A DNA stretch of 64,000 bases. Source: Sphingobacterium tabacisoli. Its GTDB lineage: Bacteria > Bacteroidota > Bacteroidia > Sphingobacteriales > Sphingobacteriaceae. Below the pieces are notes generated by a model. It saw nothing but the letters and a program-made list of their open reading frames with translations, was not told the DNA's origin and made no database searches. Location: positions 248,001 to 312,000 of the forward strand of contig NZ_JAEQMU010000004.1 of assembly GCF_017908035.1 (NCBI RefSeq), in the 5' to 3' direction. Within the stretch, counting starts at the first letter, position 1, and every line of letters starts with the position of its first letter. Shown here in pieces: positions 57,778 through 64,000 of this stretch. The position numbers were made by a program, and so were the translations under genes.

Positions 57778-58443
57778 ATGATTAAGCTAGAAAATATATT
57801 CAAATGGTATCAAGTCAGTGGTGCCCGTTCTTTCGTGTTAAAAGATATCAATCTACATATAGAGCAAGGAGATTTTGTGTCTATCATGGGCCCCTCTGGC
57901 TCGGGTAAATCGACATTACTTAATGTTATCGGTTTACTTGATGAGCCCAATGAAGGGAAATACTACTTTATGGATGAAGATGTCCTTGCCCTTAAGGCAA
58001 AAAAAAGAGCGGCTCTATTCCAATCTCATATGGGATATGTCTTTCAATCCTATCATCTCATTGACGAGCTTACCGTTTACGAAAATATAGAGACACCACT
58101 TATCTATAAAAATCTATCCAGCAAAGAACGTAAAGCAATCGTTGCCGACATGCTCGACCGTTTCGGTATCGTAGGTAAAAAGGAACTTTTCCCTTCTCAG
58201 CTCTCTGGTGGACAGCAACAGGTAGTAGGTATCGCTAGAGCTCTGGCCGGCTCACCTAAGCTTTTACTCGCGGATGAACCTACGGGCAACCTCAACTCCA
58301 AGCAAGGCGAGGATATCATGTCCCTCTTTAAACAGTTGAATGAAGAGGGGGTCACCATCATACAGGTAACACATTCTGAGAAGAATGCAGCATATGGCCA
58401 TCGCATCATCAATTTGCTAGATGGTCAATTAAAAGACATATAA
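57778..58443 (+). CDS. MacB/LolD-type ABC ATPase (second copy, altered signature)
   Basis: A 221-residue paralogue of the first ATPase. Walker A GPSGSGKST (38-46), Gln90 and Walker B LLLADE (162-167) are intact. Two normally conserved positions differ: the signature reads LSGGQQQV (Val149 where Arg is nearly invariant) and the D-loop reads GNLN (Asn173 where Asp is usual). These changes suggest altered ATP-hydrolysis coupling or a specialised partner. It follows permease 6 and the tandem repeats and ends the export array. Whether it partners with permeases 4-6 only is not known. Confidence 0.93.
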   Translation: MIKLENIFKWYQVSGARSFVLKDINLHIEQGDFVSIMGPSGSGKSTLLNVIGLLDEPNEGKYYFMDEDVLALKAKKRAALFQSHMGYVFQSYHLIDELTVYENIETPLIYKNLSSKERKAIVADMLDRFGIVGKKELFPSQLSGGQQQVVGIARALAGSPKLLLADEPTGNLNSKQGEDIMSLFKQLNEEGVTIIQVTHSEKNAAYGHRIINLLDGQLKDI

Positions 58444-58488
58444 CAGTAGAAATATTGTACAAGCGCTTTCTTTTTCGTAAATTGGTAT

Positions 58489-59337
58489 ATGAAGGAAGCG
58501 GAATTGAAAGCACTTATTTCATTGTTGGATGATCCCGACATGGAGATTTTCAATCAGGTCGAGCAGCAATTGATTATTTATGGACCTGAAGTTGTTCCCC
58601 AACTCGAGGCGAGTTGGGAGTCCTCTTTTGACCCTTTATCCCAAACGCGCATTGAAAACATTATCCATAAAATCCAGTTTGAGCAGGTTCAGAATGATTT
58701 ACAGTTATGGGCACTAAAAAACAATGAAGATCTTCTGGAAGGGCTTCTGATTGTCAATCGCTATCAGTACCCCAACTTAGATGAAAATGTCGTTCAATAT
58801 CAATTAGCAGAACTACGGCGAAATGCCTGGTTTCAACTGATGTATGATATGAGCCCATTAGAAAAGGTCAAACTCCTGAATAATATCATCTTTAGAGAAT
58901 TTGGCCTTTCAGGCAACACAACAAATTACCACGACCCTCAGAACTCGTTTTTACACAAAGTACTGGAAACAAAAAAAGGAAATCCAATTTCCCTTGCCTG
59001 TATCTACAGTATTGTTGCACAAAAATTAGACATCCCCATTTATGGCATCAACTTGCCAAAACATTTTGTGGTTGCCTATATCGAAGAAGAGCATCAGAGC
59101 CCATTGTTTTACATCAATGTATTCAATCGGGGTCAGGTCATGAAACATGATGATATCTATTCTTTCTTGAAACAACTCAACCTACCACCGAAGGAAGAGT
59201 ATACACTCCCCTGCTCTAATATCGCTATTGTCAAGCGTGTGCTCCGCAACTTGACAACAGCCTATGACAATCTTGGAAACATGCAGAAAAAGGAAGAAAT
59301 AGCTTCCTTACTTCAGTTATTAAGCGATTTTGACTAG
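58489..59337 (+). CDS. SirB1-like transglutaminase-fold protein with helical repeats
   Basis: A 282-residue cytoplasmic protein of the SirB1/transglutaminase-like family. A helical N-terminal part (1-110) precedes the core 'KKGNPISLACIYSIVAQKLD', which carries the family Cys, and 'GINLPKHFVVAY', which carries the His; 'FYINVFNRGQ' supplies the third position. A C-terminal TPR-like tail follows. The family has no settled function. Its stop codon shares CTAG with the stop of the convergent lipoprotein gene. Confidence 0.82.
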   Translation: MKEAELKALISLLDDPDMEIFNQVEQQLIIYGPEVVPQLEASWESSFDPLSQTRIENIIHKIQFEQVQNDLQLWALKNNEDLLEGLLIVNRYQYPNLDENVVQYQLAELRRNAWFQLMYDMSPLEKVKLLNNIIFREFGLSGNTTNYHDPQNSFLHKVLETKKGNPISLACIYSIVAQKLDIPIYGINLPKHFVVAYIEEEHQSPLFYINVFNRGQVMKHDDIYSFLKQLNLPPKEEYTLPCSNIAIVKRVLRNLTTAYDNLGNMQKKEEIASLLQLLSDFD

Positions 59338-60455
59338 CGGGAGTCCAAAGATACAGATTCCGGAGGTCTATTGTCAAAATTCAATTCACCATTGGGCTTA
59401 ACGTTCCCATTATCGCTAATCAAGAAACGATATACACGTTTACTGACAGGATCAGCGACAAAGAAATATTTTCCACCCGCTTTGCCATCTATTGCGACAT
59501 CAGTTGGTCCTTTAAGTTGAGTTAAATCCCCTTCTACAATACGAGTCGGGGTAATGTCCTGTGCTTCTTTATACTGTGAAAACTTCTCAAAAATCAAAAT
59601 TCGACCTGCATTTCCTGGCGTTGTTGCTGAGGTTGACGATCCAAAGTCTGTCACCATCAAGATATCTGCAGATTTGGAATAGCTTATCCCTCTTACATTA
59701 TTAGCACCTGGGATATTCAACACGTAGTGATCCAATTCCTGCATTACCGAATCACCGTTTTGCAGTAATTTATTTCTATAGCCTTTATAAATAATAATTG
59801 CACCTTTCCCTTCTTCAGCCCTAGAAATAATTAAATCTCTATCGATAGTCAGTACGCCCCAAGGATTATGACGTAACTTCATACGATATCTAGGTCGAGA
59901 GTAACTTCCTGTATTTTCAGGTTTAAAAACAGCAAATAAGGTATAGTTAGGATCATTAGCACCATCTGTTGTGTCCGACGCATTAGCTATAAGTAAGTAA
60001 TCTTCTGTTAATTTCCCATCACTCTCTACCGTATAATACAGTCCTCTCACATTGTCGTAAATTCGACTATTCAAACTGCTTTTATTATTCAACACTCCAG
60101 TTTTACTAATTCCCATGACATGCACTGCCGTATCCAAATTAGAAATAGGATTCATACTTCCCTGAAAGATTCTACCGCCGTTAAAAGGGCTATAATGAAT
60201 CATTCTTCCCCCTTTTGCTGCAGATTTAAAGGGGCGGAATTCCGATCTATCGGGCAACTCCTCTCCATCAACATTATCAACAGGCCAAACATTAAAAATA
60301 GAAGCAGAAGCAGACCCTGCTGAATAATCAGAAGTCGACACGTACAACCTTGAGATTGGCTTCCGAACCCGTTCTGGTTCATCATCATCACGCTTACAAC
60401 CTGCTATGGATATCAGTATACACCCTGCTACTATACTAAAGAGATAATTCTTCAT
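59334..60455 (-). CDS. Lipoprotein with beta-propeller-like repeats
   Basis: A 373-residue putative lipoprotein: the signal peptide ends in lipobox SIAGC with lipidated Cys20, followed by charged KRDDDEPERV, which favours membrane retention. The mature part has repeated strands with 'VRGISYSKSADILMVTDFG' and 'GPTDVAIDGKAGGKYFFVAD', reminiscent of NHL or SMP-30-type propellers. I do not recognise a named family or an enzymatic site. It overlaps the 58489 gene tail-to-tail by 4 bp. Confidence 0.7.
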   Translation of the reverse strand: MKNYLFSIVAGCILISIAGCKRDDDEPERVRKPISRLYVSTSDYSAGSASASIFNVWPVDNVDGEELPDRSEFRPFKSAAKGGRMIHYSPFNGGRIFQGSMNPISNLDTAVHVMGISKTGVLNNKSSLNSRIYDNVRGLYYTVESDGKLTEDYLLIANASDTTDGANDPNYTLFAVFKPENTGSYSRPRYRMKLRHNPWGVLTIDRDLIISRAEEGKGAIIIYKGYRNKLLQNGDSVMQELDHYVLNIPGANNVRGISYSKSADILMVTDFGSSTSATTPGNAGRILIFEKFSQYKEAQDITPTRIVEGDLTQLKGPTDVAIDGKAGGKYFFVADPVSKRVYRFLISDNGNVKPNGELNFDNRPPESVSLDSR

Positions 60456-60635
60456 GCTACGTCTTAATTCTTATATGCAAACTTATATAAAATGCTTTGT
60501 ATTCATGCACACCTTACATAAAATTCACACTTAATAACATAGCTAACGAATAAAGAACACAAAGTGCCACAATACAATTAAAACTTTCTAATGTAGAGAG
60601 TTTTCCGTAAAATTGCACTTCAGAAGGAAATTACA

Positions 60636-61298
60636 ATGGATGGTAACAACAAATTGATAAGGGAAAGAATAGCTTTACCTAAAGATGGTAAAAAGCTCTT
60701 ATTGCACTCTTGCTGTGCTCCTTGTGCGGGCGAAGTAATGGAAGCTTTGATTTCTTCGGATATCGACTTTACGATTTACTTCTATAACCCCAATATCCAC
60801 CCTCGGAATGAATATGACATCCGTAAGGAAGAAAACATACGTTTTGCTGAAAAGCATAACATCCCGTTTATAGATGCTGATTATGATGTAGATCACTGGT
60901 TTGAGCTCGCCAAAGGCATGGAGCATGAGCCAGAGAAAGGTATACGATGCACTATGTGCTTTGACATGCGTTTTGAAAAAACCGCAGAGTATGCTGCGGC
61001 AAACGGCTTCGATGTCATCTCCAGCTCTTTAGGTATCTCCCGTTGGAAGAATATGGACCAGATCAATGACTGTGGTGTACGTGCTGCATCCCGTCATCCC
61101 GACATGGAATATTGGACCTTCAACTGGCGAAAAAAAGGAGGCTCTGCCCGTATGCTAGAAATTAGCAAAAGGGAGAGATTCTATATGCAAGAATATTGCG
61201 GATGTGCTTATTCCCTTCGCGACACCAACAAATGGCGTATGGCAAATGGTCGTCAGAAAATAGAATTAGGCACTAAATATTACGGTGACGAGGAATAA
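60636..61298 (+). CDS. queH: Epoxyqueuosine reductase QueH
   Basis: Converts epoxyqueuosine to queuosine in tRNA, a non-cobalamin replacement for QueG. The 220-residue protein has the family cysteines Cys26, Cys27 and Cys30 (HSCCAPC), Cys105 and Cys108 (RCTMCFDMR), and '[13 protein letters not shown]' near the C-terminus, which bind an iron-sulfur cluster and a second metal. The '[18 protein letters not shown]' segment is also diagnostic. It is not clustered with other queuosine genes here. No preQ1 riboswitch was found upstream. Confidence 0.93.
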   Translation: MDGNNKLIRERIALPKDGKKLLLHSCCAPCAGEVMEALISSDIDFTIYFYNPNIHPRNEYDIRKEENIRFAEKHNIPFIDADYDVDHWFELAKGMEHEPEKGIRCTMCFDMRFEKTAEYAAANGFDVISSSLGISRWKNMDQINDCGVRAASRHPDMEYWTFNWRKKGGSARMLEISKRERFYMQEYCGCAYSLRDTNKWRMANGRQKIELGTKYYGDEE

Positions 61299-61318
61299 AA
61301 ATTATTTTGACAAAATAA

Positions 61319-61349
61319 TTGCATCCTTGATTTTAAAACATTAATTTTG
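61319..61349 (+). promoter_or_regulatory. Bacteroidota-type promoter of the yceD-rpmF operon
   Basis: TTG at 61319-61321 and TAATTTTG at 61342-61349, 20 bp apart, match the -33/-7 consensus. Transcription would start about 14 nt before the GTG at 61369. Confidence 0.6.
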
Positions 61350-61368
61350 CAGGCTCAAATACAGGATT

Positions 61369-61911
61369 GTGAAGTATCTAAAACAATATAGAATACCTTT
61401 TTCAGGACTTGCTGCGGGGATACATGATTTTGAGTTTGAGATTGACGACAAGTTCTTTGACTGCTTTGAGCATTCATTAGTAAAAAAAGGAAAGCTTCTT
61501 GCAAAGGTTTCATTACAGAAGCAAGAGACCATGTTGATAGTTAATTTTGACATCAACGGAAAGATTTTACTAACTTGCGATGTATGTTTAACGGAGTTTT
61601 ATTCTCCGCTTCACTTTACAGAGCGTGTGATTGTAAAGTTTATTGATGAAGAGTGGACAAATGACACCGAAGAAGTCATCGTCTTAAACAAGGCAGATCA
61701 TGAATTAGACATTGCCAATCTACTGTATGAGTATATCAACGTACAGGTTCCCTACTACGCTAAATGTAGCGAACAGGGTGAAAACATATCTTGCGACCCA
61801 GAAATGCTAGCAAAGATAAGTGGCACAGTAGATGCTGAAGAAGAGTCAATAACAGAGAGTGAGCGTATAGACCCACGTTGGGACGCATTAAAGAATATTA
61901 AAAACAATTAA
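61369..61911 (+). CDS. yceD: DUF177 protein YceD-like
   Basis: A 180-residue member of the DUF177 family, which typically sits before rpmF and affects 23S rRNA maturation in plants and bacteria. It starts at GTG (61369); the frame before it is not compatible with a longer product and the promoter is 20 bp upstream. It has a metal-type CDVC pair near residue 72, and later cysteines (CSEQGENISCD). It lies 15 bp before rpmF, the classical arrangement. Confidence 0.87.
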   Translation: MKYLKQYRIPFSGLAAGIHDFEFEIDDKFFDCFEHSLVKKGKLLAKVSLQKQETMLIVNFDINGKILLTCDVCLTEFYSPLHFTERVIVKFIDEEWTNDTEEVIVLNKADHELDIANLLYEYINVQVPYYAKCSEQGENISCDPEMLAKISGTVDAEEESITESERIDPRWDALKNIKNN

Positions 61912-61926
61912 AAAACATAATACGAG

Positions 61927-62118
61927 ATGGCACATCCAAAACGTAAGACTTCGAAATCGAGAAGAGACAAAAGAAGAACACATTATAAGGCTGAAAGACC
62001 TACATTGACAGTGTGTAAAGAAACTGGCGCTGTACACGTACCACACAAAGCGTATGAAGTAGATGGCAATTTATATTACAACGGTAAATTGATTATCGAG
62101 AACACAGCCGCTGTCTAA
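61927..62118 (+). CDS. rpmF: 50S ribosomal protein L32
   Basis: A 63-residue large-subunit protein with the basic opening MAHPKRKTSKSRRDKRRTH and the later 'VPHKAYEVDGNLYYNGKLI'. It lacks the zinc cysteine pairs present in some L32 forms (only one Cys at VCKETG). It lies 15 bp after yceD. A hairpin follows. Confidence 0.96.
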   Translation: MAHPKRKTSKSRRDKRRTHYKAERPTLTVCKETGAVHVPHKAYEVDGNLYYNGKLIIENTAAV

Positions 62119-62131
62119 AAAATATCTTTTG

Positions 62132-62189
62132 AAAAACATCCCAAAAAAGCTTAATTATTTAACATTTTGCTTTAATTTGGGATGTTTTT
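62132..62189 (+). terminator. Terminator between rpmF and plsX
   Basis: AAAAACATCCCAAA (62132-62145) and TTTGGGATGTTTTT (62176-62189) are a perfect 14-bp stem, extended inward by AAAGC/GCTTT, and end in a T-run. plsX-fabH therefore may be partly uncoupled from yceD-rpmF. Confidence 0.8.
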
Positions 62190-62221
62190 TGCGTATTATT
62201 GATTTAGAAAAATAATAACGG

Positions 62222-63160
62222 ATGAAGATCGGATTAGACGTCTTAGGAGGAGATTATGCTCCAAATTCCACAATACTTGGTGCCATAGAGGCCCAAAAAG
62301 TTCTTAAAAATGATCAACGTATTGTATTGATCGGAAATGAAGAAGACAGTAAAAATCGAATAATAGAAGCAGGTGCAGACCCTTCGCTATTTGATTATAT
62401 TCATGCACCAGAAAACATTTCGATGCATGAACACCCTACCAAAGCTATCACTCAGAAACCAAATTCAAGTGTAGCTAAAGGCTTTGAATTACTAAAAAAC
62501 GGTGAGATAGATTCATTCTCTTCTGCGGGCAATACAGGCGCTATGCTTGTTGGTGCCATGTTTAGTGTAAAAACAATTCCGGGCGTATTGAGACCTGCAA
62601 TAGCAACTAACGTACCCAAACTAAAAGATGGTTACGGAATCCTATTAGATGTAGGAGCCAATGCAGACTGTAAACCCGAGATGCTCAATCAGTTCGCTTT
62701 ATTAGGAAGCTTATATTCCGAGCATGTATACGGAGTACAAAACCCAAAAGTTGGGCTCCTAAATATTGGCGAAGAAGAAGAAAAAGGAAACATCTTAACC
62801 ATATCAACCTATCCTCTGTTAAAAGCCAACCAAAAAATCAATTTCATAGGTAATGCCGAGGGTCGTGATTTATTCACGGATCAAGCTGATGTCTATGTGT
62901 GTGATGGGTATACAGGCAATGTGGTCTTGAAACTAGCTGAGTCCTTCTACGTAGTGACTCTAAAAAAAGGATTTAAAGACGACTTTTTTGACAGGTTCAA
63001 TTATGAGCGATATGGCGGGAGCCCTATACTAGGTGTCAATGCTCCTGTTATTATAGGACATGGGATTTCCAGTCCTAAAGCTATAAAAAACATGCTATTA
63101 TTATCTAAGGATATGATAGAATCCAAATTTATTGACAAAATCAAATCTGCTTTTAACTAA
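62222..63160 (+). CDS. plsX: Phosphate acyltransferase PlsX
   Basis: Makes acyl-phosphate from acyl-ACP, the first step of the PlsX/PlsY route to phosphatidic acid. The 312-residue protein begins MKIGLDVLGGDYAPNSTILG, and 'FSSAGNTGAMLVGAMF' and 'VYVCDGYTGNVVLKLAE' are family hallmarks. It is 6 bp before fabH, giving the usual rpmF-plsX-fabH cluster linking membrane lipid synthesis to growth. Confidence 0.97.
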   Translation: MKIGLDVLGGDYAPNSTILGAIEAQKVLKNDQRIVLIGNEEDSKNRIIEAGADPSLFDYIHAPENISMHEHPTKAITQKPNSSVAKGFELLKNGEIDSFSSAGNTGAMLVGAMFSVKTIPGVLRPAIATNVPKLKDGYGILLDVGANADCKPEMLNQFALLGSLYSEHVYGVQNPKVGLLNIGEEEEKGNILTISTYPLLKANQKINFIGNAEGRDLFTDQADVYVCDGYTGNVVLKLAESFYVVTLKKGFKDDFFDRFNYERYGGSPILGVNAPVIIGHGISSPKAIKNMLLLSKDMIESKFIDKIKSAFN

Positions 63161-63166
63161 GATAAT

Positions 63167-64000
63167 ATGTCTAAAATTCATGCAGCTATTACGGCCGTAA
63201 ATGGTTATGTTCCGGATTATATATTAACAAACAAGGAACTAGAAACAATGGTTGACACCAATGACGAGTGGATTGTCTCTCGCACAGGTATCAAAGAACG
63301 TCGCATCCTTAAAGGTGAAGGTCTTGCGACATCAGACCTAGCCGTACCCGCTGTCAAAGGATTGCTTGAAAAAAGAGGAATAACGGCTGCAGAAATCGAT
63401 TTAATTATCTTCTGTACCAGTACGCCAGACATGTTATTTCCAGCAACCGCAAATATTTTAGCTGACAAAATCGGCGCTAAAAACGCTTGGGGATATGATT
63501 TACAGGCTGCCTGCTCTGGTTTTTTATTCGGTCTAACGACTGGTTCACAGTTTATCGAATCCGGAAAACATAAAAAAGTATTGGTTGTCGGTGCAGATAA
63601 AATGTCTTCTGTCGTAAACTATACAGACCGTAATACTTGTATCCTTTTTGGGGATGGCTGTGGCGCAGTATTATTAGAGCCCAATACAGAAGGAAATGGA
63701 ATACAAGACACTATATTGAAGACGGATGGTTCAGGCGGACAATACCTCAATATCAAAGGTGGCGGTTCGTTAAATCCTGCAAGCCACGAAACAGTAGAGG
63801 CTGGTTTACATTATGCATATCAGGAGGGTAAGACTGTATTCAAATTTGCCGTTACAAATATGGCTGATGTTGCTCATGAAATCATGGTTCGCAATCAGCT
63901 GACAGCAGATGATATCGCATGGCTTGTACCCCACCAGGCAAACAAACGTATCATCGATGCGACCGCCGAACGTGCTGGGCTTCCTGAAGAAAAAGTAATG
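63167..64000 (+). CDS. fabH: 3-oxoacyl-ACP synthase III, 3'-truncated by window end
   Basis: Condenses acetyl-CoA with malonyl-ACP to start fatty-acid synthesis. The frame is open from ATG at 63167 to the last base (278 codons). It has the N-terminal 'NDEWIVSRTGIKERRI', the catalytic cysteine in 'LQAACSGFLFG', and the catalytic His in 'WLVPHQANKRIID'. The third catalytic residue (Asn in GNTS) lies beyond the window. It begins 6 bp after plsX, so coupled translation is likely. Confidence 0.96.
   Translation, partial: MSKIHAAITAVNGYVPDYILTNKELETMVDTNDEWIVSRTGIKERRILKGEGLATSDLAVPAVKGLLEKRGITAAEIDLIIFCTSTPDMLFPATANILADKIGAKNAWGYDLQAACSGFLFGLTTGSQFIESGKHKKVLVVGADKMSSVVNYTDRNTCILFGDGCGAVLLEPNTEGNGIQDTILKTDGSGGQYLNIKGGGSLNPASHETVEAGLHYAYQEGKTVFKFAVTNMADVAHEIMVRNQLTADDIAWLVPHQANKRIIDATAERAGLPEEKVM

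Noticed and set aside
60580..60604. Hairpin AAAACTTTCT/AGAGAGTTTT before queH as a preQ1 riboswitch
   Set aside because: No preQ1 aptamer sequence pattern; a stem with one mismatch only.

Overview
The window looks like chromosomal DNA from a Bacteroidota bacterium, most likely family Sphingobacteriaceae (Sphingobacterium/Pedobacter group). The evidence is AT-rich DNA, promoters of the Bacteroidota form TTG-N18-20-TAnnTTTG, few Shine-Dalgarno sequences, the order tRNAs-tuf-tRNA-Trp-secE-nusG-rplKAJL-rpoBC, and protein families typical of the phylum (LolA, multi-permease MacB arrays, GH88/GH29/GH2 enzymes). No rRNA, insertion sequence, CRISPR array or phage gene is visible.

Layout. 1-3252: 3' part of ftsK, then lolA. 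3319-17550: a uronate catabolic locus. A LacI-type regulator faces the operon uxaC-exuT-(SDR mannonate oxidoreductase)-uxuA. A divergent GH88 unsaturated glucuronyl hydrolase follows, then the operon GH2-GH29-kduI-DUF4861-kduD. The glycosidases release sugars, and the UxaC/SDR/UxuA and KduI/KduD branches both end at 2-keto-3-deoxygluconate (KDG). No KDG kinase or aldolase and no SusC/SusD pair lies in the window. 17842-31232: the core information-processing block on the minus strand, with four tRNAs, tuf, tRNA-Trp, secE, nusG, four ribosomal proteins and rpoB/rpoC. 31710-33918: an outer-membrane barrel, a shrunken methyltransferase-like protein and a GyrI-like protein.

33995-58443 is the most unusual part. 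It is a MacB-type ABC export system with its own two-component regulator. A minus-strand operon encodes TolC, an NtrC-type sigma-54 activator and a histidine kinase. Divergently, the plus strand encodes a membrane-fusion protein, an ATPase, six paralogous roughly 800-residue FtsX/MacB permeases, a DUF4097 protein and a second ATPase. The divergent region holds two 16-bp inverted repeats (TGTCCR-N4-CGRACA) spaced 21 bp, with a sigma-54-like -24 element exactly 53 bp outside on each side. The same pair, with the same 21-bp spacing, recurs before the permease at 50450, 54 bp from another -24/-12-like element. This suggests that one regulator drives both halves of the array. The array is interrupted by a pair of small HTH-type genes and an 0.8-kb noncoding region that also carries four ATAGAGG boxes at 11-bp steps. 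Seventeen perfect copies of a 7-bp repeat abut the start codon of the second ATPase.

58489-64000: a SirB1/transglutaminase-like protein, a lipoprotein, queH, and a yceD-rpmF-plsX-fabH cluster (fabH cut by the window end).
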